The notes under the pieces are model-generated. The model searched no databases. It was given only the letters and a program-made list of their open reading frames with translations, and was not told the DNA's origin. A stretch of DNA of 64,000 bases. Origin: Cupriavidus laharis (GTDB lineage: Bacteria; Pseudomonadota; Gammaproteobacteria; Burkholderiales; Burkholderiaceae). The translations under genes were made by a program, and so were the position numbers. The stretch's first letter is position 1, and each line of letters begins with the position of its first letter. The DNA lies in NCBI RefSeq assembly GCF_914271435.1, contig NZ_CAJZAI010000006.1, positions 248,001 to 312,000 on the forward strand, read 5' to 3'. Positions 32,694 through 42,073 of this stretch are shown piece by piece.

Positions 32694-33490
32694 TAAAGCT
32701 CATCCACCATTTCACCAGAGCGCTTGCGGAACAGCTGCATGCCGGCGAAGCATAAAACCAGCGCCAGGGCGGTAGCCGGCGCAAGACTCATCCAGTCGGG
32801 TGCTCGTCCGCGTACCAGTATGTCTTGATACGCACTGACAATGGATGTCATCGGATTCAACTCGACCGCCTTGCGCGCTAGGTCTGGCAGCGCATTTAGC
32901 GGGTACACAATCGGAGTGAGCCAGAACCAGAACTGCAGCACCACGCCCATCAACTGGCCAACATCGCGAAAGAAAACATTGAGAACGCCCAGAATCATCC
33001 CGAGGCCAATGGAAAACGCGATTTGAATGACCAGGACAGGGAACAACCAGCCGAACGCCCAGCCCGGGAAATTTCCCGACACCAGCAAAAAGGCAACAAA
33101 AAGAGAAAAGACAATAACGAAATTCAGCCCCGCATTAAGCACGATAATGATCGGCAGACAAATGCGGGGAAAATTAAGCTTCTTGATCAAATTGGCCTGA
33201 TCAAGAAAGACGTTCTGTGAACGGCCAATAATTTCGGCAAAAAAAGCCCAGGTAAATGCGCCTGCGCACAAATAAATGCTATAAGCTAGGTGACTTTCCA
33301 CCCCCGGCAGGCGCGTCCGCATCATCTGCGAAAAAATGACCGTATAGACAACGATCATCGCAAGCGGATTGATAATCATCCATGCCGCCCCCAGCATCGA
33401 ATTCCGGTAACGCGACTGAAATTCGCGCTTGACGCTTCCAATGATGAAGCCACGATAATTCCAGGCCGACCTGACTAGCCCAATCGCCAT
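32693..33490 (-). CDS. wzm: Polysaccharide ABC exporter permease
   Basis: A 265-residue ABC-2 type permease with six predicted membrane segments. The N-terminal amphipathic part KREFQSRYRNSMLGAAWMIINPLAM is characteristic of Wzm/KpsM-like exporters. FFRDVGQLMGVVLQFWFWLTPIVYP is the conserved C-terminal motif of the family. It partners with Wzt to move a completed undecaprenyl-PP-linked polysaccharide across the inner membrane. Its start shares one base with the manC stop, and its stop shares one base with the wzt start. It is normal in length and composition. Confidence 0.93.
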   Translation of the reverse strand: MAIGLVRSAWNYRGFIIGSVKREFQSRYRNSMLGAAWMIINPLAMIVVYTVIFSQMMRTRLPGVESHLAYSIYLCAGAFTWAFFAEIIGRSQNVFLDQANLIKKLNFPRICLPIIIVLNAGLNFVIVFSLFVAFLLVSGNFPGWAFGWLFPVLVIQIAFSIGLGMILGVLNVFFRDVGQLMGVVLQFWFWLTPIVYPLNALPDLARKAVELNPMTSIVSAYQDILVRGRAPDWMSLAPATALALVLCFAGMQLFRKRSGEMVDEL

Positions 33491-34929
33491 TACGCCACCC
33501 GTCCGTACGAATCCTCCAAACGGACAATATCGTCTTCACCGAGATATTCACCGCACTGCACCTCGATCAGAACGAGATCAAGCACCCCTGGATTAATCAA
33601 CCGGTGTCTGTGGCCTGCGGGAATATAGGTGGATTGGTTCGGCTGCAGCGAAATGGTCTGCTCACCATTCACCACATCGGCACTACCGCTCACCACGATC
33701 CAGTGTTCGCTGCGATGGTGATGCATTTGCAGCGACAACTGAGCACCCGGCTTGACAACGATGCGCTTGATCTTAAAGCGGTCGCCTTCTTCGAGCACCG
33801 TGTAGGTCCCCCATGGCCGATGCGCAGTTTTGTGGATCTTGTAGCTATCATGCCCGTTCTGCTTGAGCTGACCGACGATATGCTTCACATCTTGCGTGCA
33901 GTCGCGGTTTGCCACCAGCAGCGCGTCAGGAGTATCGACAATAATCAGGTTGTCTACACCCACGGCACCGACCACTCGATCATCGCTCTTGATATAGCAG
34001 TTGCTGACACCATGCAACAGCGCATCGCCATAGATACGATTGCCCTGTGAATCCGGTGGCGTTAGTTCGCTAATGGAATGCCAAGAGCCGATATCACTCC
34101 ATCCCATGTTGCTCGGCACAACCGAAACGCGATCCGATTTTTCCATGATCGCATAATCGATGGAGATGTCCGTGACACGCTTGAAGTGTGTCGCCTCGAG
34201 TTCCAGAGCGCGGCAGCAATCGGCCATCGAAATGGCACCAGCAACAAAGCTGCTTTCGCAAGCCCGAAGCAGGTCCGGAGTAAAGTGATTGAATTCCTTG
34301 AGGATGGCCTTCACGCTGAAGCAGAACATCCCAGAATTCCAAAGATGGGAGCCACCCGCCACGAGCGCCTCGGCAACTTCCAGTTTCGGCTTTTCGACGA
34401 ACCGGACCACAGGATGAACACCGTCCAATCCCCGTTCCGTATCGAACTCGATATAGCCATAGCCAGTCTCGGGAGAGGTCGGGCGAATACCGAACGTCAC
34501 GATGCGCCCTTCGGTCGCAGCCGCAGCCGCAGCATTCACTGCCGACTGGAACTGCTCGAGGTCTTCAATCAGATGATCCGCGGGCAACACCAGCATCACC
34601 GCCTCCTCGCCGTGATGCTGCTTGATCCAGCATGCCGCGGATGCCACTGCCCCTGCCGTGTTCCGACCAAACGGCTCAAGCACAAACCCAAGCGGAATGC
34701 GATCCTCGTTCACCTCCTGGCACTCATCCCGAGTCAGGAAAAAGGTCTCCCGGTTTGTGACGATCACGACCTCTGGCACGTCCTCAAACAAAGTGGCACG
34801 CTTGAAAGTCTTCTGCAGAAGACTTTCCCCATCTGCAAGCTTCAACAGCGGCTTGGGGAACGCCTCACGGGAAACCGGCCACAGCCTGGTTCCTGCCCCA
34901 CCGGAGATAATGACTGGAATGATTTGCAT
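33490..34929 (-). CDS. manC: Mannose-1-phosphate guanylyltransferase/mannose-6-phosphate isomerase
   Basis: A bifunctional type II enzyme (479 residues from ATG 34929), also known as AlgA/WbpW. The N-terminal nucleotidyltransferase domain (about 1-290) shows VIISGGAGTRLWPVSREAFPK, and FVEKP in the active site. The C-terminal cupin-type isomerase domain has the metal-binding HHHRSEHW with the preceding QLSLQ, and YIPAGHRHRL. It makes Man-6-P from Fru-6-P and GDP-mannose from Man-1-P. The frame is open to 35055, but the conserved MQIIPVIISGGAGTR start is clear. It begins the minus-strand exporter operon and supplies GDP-mannose to gmd. Confidence 0.94.
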   Translation of the reverse strand: MQIIPVIISGGAGTRLWPVSREAFPKPLLKLADGESLLQKTFKRATLFEDVPEVVIVTNRETFFLTRDECQEVNEDRIPLGFVLEPFGRNTAGAVASAACWIKQHHGEEAVMLVLPADHLIEDLEQFQSAVNAAAAAATEGRIVTFGIRPTSPETGYGYIEFDTERGLDGVHPVVRFVEKPKLEVAEALVAGGSHLWNSGMFCFSVKAILKEFNHFTPDLLRACESSFVAGAISMADCCRALELEATHFKRVTDISIDYAIMEKSDRVSVVPSNMGWSDIGSWHSISELTPPDSQGNRIYGDALLHGVSNCYIKSDDRVVGAVGVDNLIIVDTPDALLVANRDCTQDVKHIVGQLKQNGHDSYKIHKTAHRPWGTYTVLEEGDRFKIKRIVVKPGAQLSLQMHHHRSEHWIVVSGSADVVNGEQTISLQPNQSTYIPAGHRHRLINPGVLDLVLIEVQCGEYLGEDDIVRLEDSYGRVA

Positions 34930-35289
34930 GATTGACCGCTTTTCTTGGCTTAGGCGCGAATTGTAACGGAGCGCCCTACCTACCCTGTAATAGCCGTGTA
35001 ATTTTGTCTTGCCATCTGTAACGTTCACGGCAAATAGCCCCTCGCCTCTTGCCACGAGCGCTCTATGTTGCTAGCGGCCGGATACGGAGGGAAATCGATA
35101 GCGTAGCGACTGCGCCGCCACGACAAGAAATACCAAATGCGCCTCTCAGCGCCAAAATTGCGCCTATTAGATCACAAAAAGATGAGGCCGCCCGATACAC
35201 CCACTTACAGAATGCCCACTCGGTCGAAAGAACAGAGCAATAGTCATTCCTATCGCCCACGCGTCGGTGATCATCTGGAAGGGGGCAAG
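34930..35289. other. 360-base gap between rfbC and manC
   Basis: No gene was recognised. On the minus strand a TACAAT box (34960-34965) with a TTACAG at 34985-34990, spacer 19, could promote manC. It gives a short leader of about 25 bases before ATG 34929. Confidence in this promoter is low. Further upstream the sequence is more A+T-rich and holds no clear open frame with family features. Confidence 0.4.
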
Positions 35290-35856
35290 CTAGGGGGGTT
35301 GTATCGCCCCGAAAGCTTCCGCTTCCGCCAACAATGTGCCTGCCGCATCCTTCGCTGCAAGGATCGGGATGCCCTGCAAAGGCCAGCGCACTCCGACAGA
35401 TGGATCGCTCCACAACAGCGTACGCTCGTGCTCGGGGTACCAGTAGTCAGTCGCTTTATAGAGGACTTCCGCCTGCTCGGATAAGACTAGGAATCCGTGC
35501 GCGAAGCCTTCCGGTATCCAAAGTTGTTTCTTGTTCGCCGCCGAAATCGTCACACCAATCCATTGGCCGAAGGTGGGTGACTCGGTGCGAACATCCACCG
35601 CGACGTCGAACACTTCTCCCGCGATTACCCTCAGCAGTTTACCTTGTGGGTGCCGGACTTGGTAATGCAGGCCGCGCAGGACATTGCGCACGGAGCTGGA
35701 ATGGTTGTCCTGGACAAAGGTGCGCCGGACACCGGTCGCCTGCTCGAATGCTCGCGCGTTGAAGCTTTCCATGAAGAAGCCGCGCGAATCGCAGAACACC
35801 TGCGGCTCGATGACTAGCACGTCCGGCAGTGCAGTGGGCGTGACGGTGAGTTTCAT
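35290..35856 (-). CDS. rfbC: dTDP-4-dehydrorhamnose 3,5-epimerase
   Basis: A 188-residue cupin-fold epimerase (RmlC), converting dTDP-4-keto-6-deoxyglucose to dTDP-4-keto-rhamnose. [19 protein letters not shown] is the N-terminal family motif. [20 protein letters not shown] carries the catalytic His, and [14 protein letters not shown] and [20 protein letters not shown] follow. The length is normal. It overlaps rfbA by 4 bases and is the last gene of the rfbBDAC order, followed by the gap before manC. Confidence 0.95.
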   Translation of the reverse strand: MKLTVTPTALPDVLVIEPQVFCDSRGFFMESFNARAFEQATGVRRTFVQDNHSSSVRNVLRGLHYQVRHPQGKLLRVIAGEVFDVAVDVRTESPTFGQWIGVTISAANKKQLWIPEGFAHGFLVLSEQAEVLYKATDYWYPEHERTLLWSDPSVGVRWPLQGIPILAAKDAAGTLLAEAEAFGAIQPP

Positions 35857-36731
35857 TTGACCGGATCGGCAATGATTTGCCTCAGGTACTTCCCATAGCC
35901 ATTGTTGTCCAACGATCTGGCAAGTTCAGCTACCCTGTCGGCGGTGATCCACCGGTTGCGATAGGCGATTTCTTCTGGGCAAGCCACCATCAGGCCTTGA
36001 CGGTTCTGAAGCGTGGCGATGAAGCTGGCCGCTTCCAGCAGAGATTCATGCGTGCCGGTATCGAGCCAGGCATAGCCGCGGCCCATGATCTCGACATCGA
36101 GTTGGCCAACCTGCAGATAATGATTGTTCACGTCGCTGATCTCCAGCTCGCCGCGCGCCGATGGCTGGATCCCGGCGGCGATGTCGCATACCTGGTTGTC
36201 ATAGAAATAGAGGCCGGTCACCGCATAGTTAGAGCGTGGCTGGCGCGGCTTCTCTTCCAGAGACACGGCGCGGAAGTCCTTGTCGAATTCCACCACGCCA
36301 TAGCGCTCGGGATCCTGTACGTGGTAGGCAAATATCGTGGCGCCATCGGTCTGACTGGCGGAGCGCCTGAGTTGGGCCACCAGGTCGTGGCCGTAGAAGA
36401 TATTGTCGCCAAGGATCAGCGTCGATGGATGGTTGCCAATGAAATCCTTGCCGATGATAAAAGCCTGCGCCAGCCCGTCGGGCGATGGCTGCACTGCATA
36501 CTGGAGGTTGATGCCCCAGGCGCTGCCGTCGCCTAACATCTCGGCGAAGCGCCGTGTGTCCTGCGGCGTGGAGATGACCAGGATGTCGCGGATGCCGGCC
36601 AGCATCAGGGTGGACAGCGGATAGTAGACCATCGGCTTGTCATACACCGGCAGCAACTGCTTCGATATCGACCGCGTAATCGGGTAGAGCCGGCTGCCGG
36701 CGCCCCCGGCGAGGATAATGCCTTTACGCAT
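35853..36731 (-). CDS. rfbA: Glucose-1-phosphate thymidylyltransferase
   Basis: A 292-residue RmlA that makes dTDP-glucose from dTTP and glucose-1-P. The nucleotide-binding motif [17 protein letters not shown] is at the N terminus. [32 protein letters not shown] and [20 protein letters not shown] follow, all diagnostic. It overlaps rfbD by 8 bases and rfbC by 4 bases, so the four rfb genes form one transcript. The family is usually feedback-inhibited by dTDP-L-rhamnose; that is known for the family and not shown here. Confidence 0.96.
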   Translation of the reverse strand: MRKGIILAGGAGSRLYPITRSISKQLLPVYDKPMVYYPLSTLMLAGIRDILVISTPQDTRRFAEMLGDGSAWGINLQYAVQPSPDGLAQAFIIGKDFIGNHPSTLILGDNIFYGHDLVAQLRRSASQTDGATIFAYHVQDPERYGVVEFDKDFRAVSLEEKPRQPRSNYAVTGLYFYDNQVCDIAAGIQPSARGELEISDVNNHYLQVGQLDVEIMGRGYAWLDTGTHESLLEAASFIATLQNRQGLMVACPEEIAYRNRWITADRVAELARSLDNNGYGKYLRQIIADPVK

Positions 36732-37656
36732 GAATGTCTCGGTCAGTAAGGATCTGGTCCAACAGGTAGCGCACCCCCTCTTCCCATGGCGGAAGGTGGA
36801 TGCCGAAAGCCTGGCGCAACTTTGCCGTATTCAGCCGAGAGTTTGCCGGCCGTGGCGCCGCGGCGGAATATTCGACTGAAGCAACACCTTCGATATCGTC
36901 AGGTCCGGCCTTCAAGGCGACACCGCTCGCCGCCGCGTGGCGCAAGACTTCCTTCGCATAGACATGCCACGTGGTTTCGCCGGCAGCGGCCAGATGGTAG
37001 ATGCCCGCCGCAAAGTCAGCCCGGTTGCCGGATAGCCAGTGGCGCGCAACGATCTGGGCCGTGGCATCGGCAATCAGCGCCGCCGATGTCGGAGCACCAT
37101 GCTGGTCGGCCACCACCCTCAGGCTATCGCGCTCCCGTGCAAGACGCAGTATGGTCTTGGCGAAATTGCCTCCATGCGCCCCCGCTACCCAGGAAGTGCG
37201 CAGGATCAGCGAGGGCGCGCCTGCTGCGGCAATGGCCTCCTCGCCAGCTACCTTGCTCTTTCCGTACACAGTGCGCGGATTGACAGCATCGGTTTCGACG
37301 TACGGACTGTCCTTGCAGCCGTCAAAGACATGGTCGGTGGAATAGTGAACGAGCAGCGTGCCCAGGGAGTGCGCCTCGTCGGCAAGCACACCTACCGCCC
37401 TCGCATTGACGGCAAAAGCCATGTCAACATCGGTTTCGGCCTTGTCGACATCGGTGTAGGCCGCTGCGTTGACGATTACGTCGGGCCTGTGTTCGCGCAC
37501 CACGTTGCACACTTGGTCCAGATCTGCGAGATCACATGCGAAACGGTCCAGAGCCACGACTCGCCCCAACGGCGCCAGGCTGCGGCGGAGTTCAAAACCG
37601 ACTTGGCCATTACAGCCGGTGAGGAGCAGGATGGGGATTTCCGGACTATGCCGCAT
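36724..37656 (-). CDS. rfbD: dTDP-4-dehydrorhamnose reductase
   Basis: RmlD, the last step to dTDP-L-rhamnose; an NAD(P)H-dependent reductase of about 310 residues. The Rossmann motif is [17 protein letters not shown], followed by [28 protein letters not shown] and [13 protein letters not shown] with the catalytic Tyr-Lys. ATG 37656 overlaps the rfbB stop by 11 bases. The frame is open to 37854, but that part has no family similarity and reads inside rfbB. A C-terminal SDR region ending [10 protein letters not shown] is complete. Confidence 0.95.
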   Translation of the reverse strand: MRHSPEIPILLLTGCNGQVGFELRRSLAPLGRVVALDRFACDLADLDQVCNVVREHRPDVIVNAAAYTDVDKAETDVDMAFAVNARAVGVLADEAHSLGTLLVHYSTDHVFDGCKDSPYVETDAVNPRTVYGKSKVAGEEAIAAAGAPSLILRTSWVAGAHGGNFAKTILRLARERDSLRVVADQHGAPTSAALIADATAQIVARHWLSGNRADFAAGIYHLAAAGETTWHVYAKEVLRHAAASGVALKAGPDDIEGVASVEYSAAAPRPANSRLNTAKLRQAFGIHLPPWEEGVRYLLDQILTDRDIHA

Positions 37657-38710
37657 ATTGCTTGGACATCCAGTTTCGATACTCACCCGATAGCACATCC
37701 TGGACCCACGCTTCGTTATGTAGGTACCACTGGACAGTCTTGCGCAGCCCTGACTCAAAGGTTTCCGCAGGCGTCCACCCAAGCTCTTGCGCAAGCTTGC
37801 TGGCGTTGATCGCATAGCGCCGGTCATGCCCAGGGCGGTCCCTGACGAAAGCAATCTGGTCGCGATATGAGCCAGCCGCTTTCGGCTTCAGTTCGTCAAG
37901 CAGGTCACACAGCGTATGCACTACCTCGATATTGGTCTTTTCGTTCCAGCCACCGACGTTGTATGTTTCACCGGCGCGGCCACGGGCCAGAATCTCGCGA
38001 ATGGCTGTGCAATGATCGCCGACATATAGCCAGTCGCGCACGTTGAGACCATCGCCATAAACAGGCAACGATTTGCCTGCAAGCGCGTTAGTGATCGTCA
38101 GCGGAATCAACTTCTCGGGGAACTGGAAAGGCCCGTAATTGTTGGAACAGTTAGTGATCAGCACCGGCAACCCGTACGTGTGATGGTAGGCCCGCACCAT
38201 ATGGTCCGATGCCGCCTTCGAGGCAGAGTACGGACTGTTGGGCTGATATCGCGAGGTTTCCGAGAACGGAGGTTCGGCGGGCCCCAACGACCCAAATACC
38301 TCGTCTGTCGAGACATGCAGGAAGCGGAACGCCTCGCGGGCGGACATGTCAAGGCCTTGCCAATACGCGAGAACGGCTTCCAGCAGACTGAATGTGCCGA
38401 CAATATTGGTCTGCACAAATTGTCCGGGCGCCAGGATGGAGCGGTCGACGTGGCTTTCCGCGGCAAAATGCAGAACGGCCCGTGGCCGGTGAACTTTCAG
38501 CAAACAGCTCACCGCGGCGGTGTCGCAAATATCAATCTGCGAGAAAACATGGCGGACGTCCCCTTCGACCTCGGCGAGACTTTCGCGGTTTCCCGCGTAC
38601 GTCAGCTTGTCGACGTTGACAATCCCATCGGCACCTGCCTGACGCAGCCAGTCGAGAACGAAGTTGGCACCAATGAATCCGGCACCACCTGTAACCAAAA
38701 TATTCGACAA
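37646..38710 (-). CDS. rfbB: dTDP-glucose 4,6-dehydratase
   Basis: RmlB of 354 residues, converting dTDP-glucose to dTDP-4-keto-6-deoxyglucose. The NAD motif is [15 protein letters not shown], the active site [13 protein letters not shown] and [15 protein letters not shown] with Tyr-x3-Lys. [18 protein letters not shown] and [15 protein letters not shown] complete the pattern. The preferred start is TTG 38710, six bases after an AGGAG box, which places Met right before SNILVTGG. The open frame goes on to 38836 without family similarity. It is the first gene of the rfbBDAC set, divergent from apaH. Confidence 0.94.
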   Translation of the reverse strand: MSNILVTGGAGFIGANFVLDWLRQAGADGIVNVDKLTYAGNRESLAEVEGDVRHVFSQIDICDTAAVSCLLKVHRPRAVLHFAAESHVDRSILAPGQFVQTNIVGTFSLLEAVLAYWQGLDMSAREAFRFLHVSTDEVFGSLGPAEPPFSETSRYQPNSPYSASKAASDHMVRAYHHTYGLPVLITNCSNNYGPFQFPEKLIPLTITNALAGKSLPVYGDGLNVRDWLYVGDHCTAIREILARGRAGETYNVGGWNEKTNIEVVHTLCDLLDELKPKAAGSYRDQIAFVRDRPGHDRRYAINASKLAQELGWTPAETFESGLRKTVQWYLHNEAWVQDVLSGEYRNWMSKQYAA

Positions 38711-38909
38711 GGCTTGCTCCTGCCAAAGAAATGCTTCGCCAACCTGCTCGTGCAGAACGATTGCCAATGCGAGACAAATGGATGGGACATCCATTGCGCC
38801 CGAAAGTGACGGTATTCTATCTGCCGACAAACCCATCCTATGTTCGACACTGCTGGTTTGGTAGCCTCAAATTGCGGATGCCAGGGCAGTGCGCACACAG
38901 CTTTTCCCG

Positions 38910-39758
38910 ATGACAACTCAAAAAGCACTCAATCCATCACCTTATGCCGTCGGCGACCTTCAAGGCTGTGCCTCGTCCCTGTCTGCGCTGCTCTCGAAAC
39001 TGGGGACGAATCCTACGCTGCGCTTTGTCGGCGACCTCGTGAACCGCGGCCCCTCCTCCCTCCAGACCCTTCGCACCGTCCGCGCACTGGGCGCGCGTGC
39101 CGAGACCGTCCTAGGCAACCACGACATCCATGCCCTCGCCGCAGCAGCCGGCGTCCGCAAGAACGGCAAGTCCGACACTCTGCAGGACATCCTGACCGCC
39201 TCCGACCGTGAGGACTTGCTAACCTGGCTACGCCACCGCCCCCTCGCTCTCCTGGAGAACAACTTCCTCCTGGTCCACGCCGGCGTCCTCCCCCAATGGA
39301 CCGCCGAGCAGGTCATCGACCTCGCCCGTGAAGTCGAAGAACAACTCCAAGGCCCAAACTGGCAAGGCTTCCTGGCCGACATTTTCGGCAACGCCGCCGA
39401 CCGCTGGCATGACGGCCTGCGAGGCATCGAGCGTCACCGGGTAGTCATCAACGCCCTGACCCGGCTGCGCTATTGCACGGCCGATGGCGTGATGGACTTC
39501 AAGACCAAGGAAGGGCTGGGCAATGCCCCGGCCGGCTTCATGCCATGGTTCGACGTGCCAGGACGCCGTACCGAGAATGTCACCGTGGTGTGCGGGCACT
39601 GGTCGACGCTCGGCCTGGTGATGCGCCCGAACCTGATGGCGCTCGACACCGGCTGTGTCTGGGGCGGCAAGCTGACGGCTGCACGGCTTGCGCCAGATCC
39701 TGCTGCGCGAACGGTCATCCAGGTGGAGTGCCCGCAATATTGTGATCCGCTCGCGTGA
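38910..39758 (+). CDS. apaH: Symmetrical bis(5'-nucleosyl)-tetraphosphatase
   Basis: ApaH cleaves Ap4A into two ADP. The metallophosphatase motifs are in order: YAVGDLQGC (residues 12-20), [10 protein letters not shown] near 39-48, LGNHDIH near 70-76, then the HAGVLPQW and VCGHWSTLG ends. From ATG 38910 it is 282 residues, the usual size. An in-frame GTG at 38889 is an alternative start. It is divergent from rfbB, with a 199-base gap between them that holds no other gene. Confidence 0.94.
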   Translation: MTTQKALNPSPYAVGDLQGCASSLSALLSKLGTNPTLRFVGDLVNRGPSSLQTLRTVRALGARAETVLGNHDIHALAAAAGVRKNGKSDTLQDILTASDREDLLTWLRHRPLALLENNFLLVHAGVLPQWTAEQVIDLAREVEEQLQGPNWQGFLADIFGNAADRWHDGLRGIERHRVVINALTRLRYCTADGVMDFKTKEGLGNAPAGFMPWFDVPGRRTENVTVVCGHWSTLGLVMRPNLMALDTGCVWGGKLTAARLAPDPAARTVIQVECPQYCDPLA

Positions 39759-39762
39759 GCGT

Positions 39763-39790
39763 GTCGTCCCTGCGTTGGCGGGGGCGACAG
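39763..39790. repeat. Half copy of the dispersed palindromic repeat
   Basis: GTCGTCCCTGCGTTGGCGGG followed by GGCGAC forms a hairpin like one arm of the repeat at 3791-3883, with several mismatches. It lies right after the apaH stop. Confidence 0.5.
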
Positions 39791-39877
39791 CATGGTTCTG
39801 GTTGTGGCACCCGGGGCAGTTGACACCCACGATGGTATAACCTGACCCGCAAGCAAACGATCAACAGATTCCCCTTC

Positions 39878-41014
39878 ATGGCCAGACCAAACCCCACGCC
39901 AGTCATCATCGCCCCCGGCCACAACAAGCCCACCTTGTCAAAAGGGCAGAAGACATTCAACCGGCTCATCAAGCAGATCGAAGAACGGCGTGCGCGGCTA
40001 AGCGCCTGGGAAGCCGTTACCCATGAATATCACCAGAAGTACGTCAGCAAGCTCCTTCCGCTGGAGGAGACTTGCAAGTCACTGCGTACGCGGATGGTGC
40101 AACTGCTTGACCGCACCTATGCCGAAAAAGCCATCACCAAGACCGAGCGCCGCAAGCTGGACCGCATCATTGCCGAACTGGCCGGTGAGCTGGTCGGGGA
40201 AGACGAAGATGCGGAGATGAAGGCCATCTACAACCGGCATAGTCAATCCGACTACGACGGCGAGGTTGCCGCCGAAACCCGGGAAATGAAGGCAATGCTG
40301 GAGGAGATTCTCGAGGTCAACCTGGGGGACGATCTGGACATGTTCTCGCCGGATGACCTGATGCAGCGCACTCAGGCGCATCTGGAGCAACTGGTGGCAG
40401 ATGCGGAAGCTGAAGACCAGGCACAGCAGGACCGGCGTGCCCGGCGCCGCAAGTCGGCCCGGCAGGTTGCTGCCGAGGCACGTGCGCAGGAGGAAGAGGA
40501 GCAGATCAGCCTCTCCATCCGCGAGGTCTACCGCAAGCTGGCCAGCGCCCTGCACCCGGACCGCGAAACCGATCCGCTTGAACGTGAGCGGAAGACCGCG
40601 CTGATGCAGCGGGTCAACCAGGCCTACGCCAGGCGGAACCTGCTGGAATTGCTGGAGTTGCAGCTGGAGCTCGAGCATATCGACCAGCACTCCATCAACA
40701 GCATCAGTGAAGACCGGCTCAAGCACTACAACAAGATCCTGAAGGAACAGCTCGCCGAGCTGGACCAGGAAATCCTGTTCGTGGAAGCGAGGTTCGCGGA
40801 CAGCTACGACATCCTGTCGTTCGTCGCGCTGTCGCCGAATACGGTGATGCGTGATCTCGACGACGACATCGCGGAGCTCAAGCTGGCGGTCGATCAGTTG
40901 GAGAGTGACCTGGTGCTGTTCAAGGACATCAAGCAGGTGAAGGCCTGGCTGAAGACGATCAAGGCGCGACCAACAAGGCCCAGCTTCGACGACTTCGACG
41001 AAATACCGTTCTAG
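39878..41014 (+). CDS. J-domain-like protein with coiled-coil flanks
   Basis: A 378-residue, highly charged protein. A helical N-terminal part (about 20-215) with heptad-like Glu/Arg/Leu pattern is followed by a J-domain-like segment at about 210-265. It holds SIREVYRKLASALHPDRETD, with the HPD tripeptide that contacts DnaK, and a third helix RVNQAYARRNLLELLELQ. A second coiled-coil-like part follows to the acidic C terminus FDDFDEIPF. It lacks the G/F and zinc-finger regions of DnaJ. In other bacteria such proteins are called molecular chaperone DnaJ-like, but the partner is unknown. It stands alone after apaH. Confidence 0.78.
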   Translation: MARPNPTPVIIAPGHNKPTLSKGQKTFNRLIKQIEERRARLSAWEAVTHEYHQKYVSKLLPLEETCKSLRTRMVQLLDRTYAEKAITKTERRKLDRIIAELAGELVGEDEDAEMKAIYNRHSQSDYDGEVAAETREMKAMLEEILEVNLGDDLDMFSPDDLMQRTQAHLEQLVADAEAEDQAQQDRRARRRKSARQVAAEARAQEEEEQISLSIREVYRKLASALHPDRETDPLERERKTALMQRVNQAYARRNLLELLELQLELEHIDQHSINSISEDRLKHYNKILKEQLAELDQEILFVEARFADSYDILSFVALSPNTVMRDLDDDIAELKLAVDQLESDLVLFKDIKQVKAWLKTIKARPTRPSFDDFDEIPF

Positions 41015-41060
41015 ACAGAATGTATTGATGTCTCCGAAATTCACGACAACGCCAAATTTT

Positions 41061-41156
41061 CGTCGTCCCCGCGAAGGCGGGGACCCAGTGGCTTTTTGTC
41101 CCCCTTCGGGGGACGTGAAAGACGCTGGATTCCCGCCTTCGCGGGAATGACGGTGG
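41061..41156. repeat. Long dispersed palindromic repeat, copy 2
   Basis: The arms CGTCGTCCCCGCGAAGGCGG with GGACCC and GGATTCCCGCCTTCGCGGG with AATGACG are a variant of copy 1. The CGCAGG of copy 1 is here CGAAGG in one arm and CCTTCG in the other, so the change is compensated and the stem kept. The loop holds an extra small hairpin (CCCCCTTCGGGGG). It lies between the convergent J-domain gene and plsC. Confidence 0.85.
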
Positions 41157-41237
41157 TCGTTTTAATGTGGTCGTGAATTAGGGCAAACTTGATAGAGAAC
41201 GTTCCCTGTTCCGCGGGAACATCGATGGTCCGCGGCG

Positions 41238-42068
41238 TCAGCGGCGCGCAGCGTCCGCCAGCGCCTGCATCTCGCCGGCTTCTTCGGCACCCGCTTCGTT
41301 CGCCCGTGCGGCCAGTACGGCCGCCTGCTCATGTGCTCCCTGGCAAAGGTGCACCACCACCTCCCGTGCTGACTCCGCCAGTTCCCTGCGGCTGGCCGTA
41401 CTGGCGTGCAGTGCGGGCCCGATCGCCAGCCGCGCCTTGATGCGCGGCGCACGCAGGACGGCATTCAGGCACGCGAGCAGGCTCAGGTCGTCAATGTAAG
41501 CCGGGGCCAGCGTGGGCTTGCCGGTGGCGGCATCCACATAGCTAAGGCCCAGCGGCAGCACCGGCAGTCCGCCCGAAATCGGCGCCTGCATCAGGTTTGC
41601 GTGGAACGGCAGCACGTCGCTGCCGTCCGTGGTCGTGCCTTCGGGAAACACACCAACTAGGTCGCCCTGCAACATCACATCGGTGATGTCGTGCAGCACG
41701 CGATGCGCGTCTCGCTTGCGCGCGCGCTCGATGAACAGCGTGCCGGTTTTCTCGCACAGCCAGCCGACTACGGGCCAACTGCGGATCTCCGACTTGGCAA
41801 CAAAGCGCACCGGCCGCCAGCTGTGGATGACATAAATATCCAGCCACGAGATGTGGTTGGAGACCACCAGCGCGCCCTGCGGGCCACCATGCGCTGGCAG
41901 TTCACCGACGATTTCCAGCTCGATCCCGCAAATCCGCAGCATCCGGCGCGACCAGCGCCGGATGTGCCATTCGCGCGAGCGCACGCCGAGCCATGGGAAC
42001 AGCACGGCGCAGGTCAGCATCCCGCGCAGCAGGTGCAGCACCAGCGCCATCTTGCGCAGCCAGACCAT
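41238..42068 (-). CDS. plsC: 1-acyl-sn-glycerol-3-phosphate acyltransferase (PlsC family)
   Basis: A 276-residue inner-membrane acyltransferase. An N-terminal hydrophobic segment (MALVLHLLRGMLTCAVLFPWLG) is followed by the catalytic NHISWLD (residues 71-77, His72/Asp77), the acceptor-binding GTLFIERARKRDA and the FPEGTTTDG block at 140-148. It adds an acyl chain to lysophosphatidic acid or a related acceptor. It ends the yqgE-ruvX-pyrR-pyrB-pyrC' set, five bases after pyrC', so it is probably co-transcribed. The exact acceptor is not certain: some members acylate ornithine lipids. Confidence 0.87.
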   Translation of the reverse strand: MVWLRKMALVLHLLRGMLTCAVLFPWLGVRSREWHIRRWSRRMLRICGIELEIVGELPAHGGPQGALVVSNHISWLDIYVIHSWRPVRFVAKSEIRSWPVVGWLCEKTGTLFIERARKRDAHRVLHDITDVMLQGDLVGVFPEGTTTDGSDVLPFHANLMQAPISGGLPVLPLGLSYVDAATGKPTLAPAYIDDLSLLACLNAVLRAPRIKARLAIGPALHASTASRRELAESAREVVVHLCQGAHEQAAVLAARANEAGAEEAGEMQALADAARR

Positions 42069-42073
42069 GCGCG

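Noticed and set aside
35063..35413. A 116-codon minus-strand frame in the gap upstream of manC
   Set aside because: It runs into the rfbC 3' end in another frame, and its translation has no recognisable motifs.
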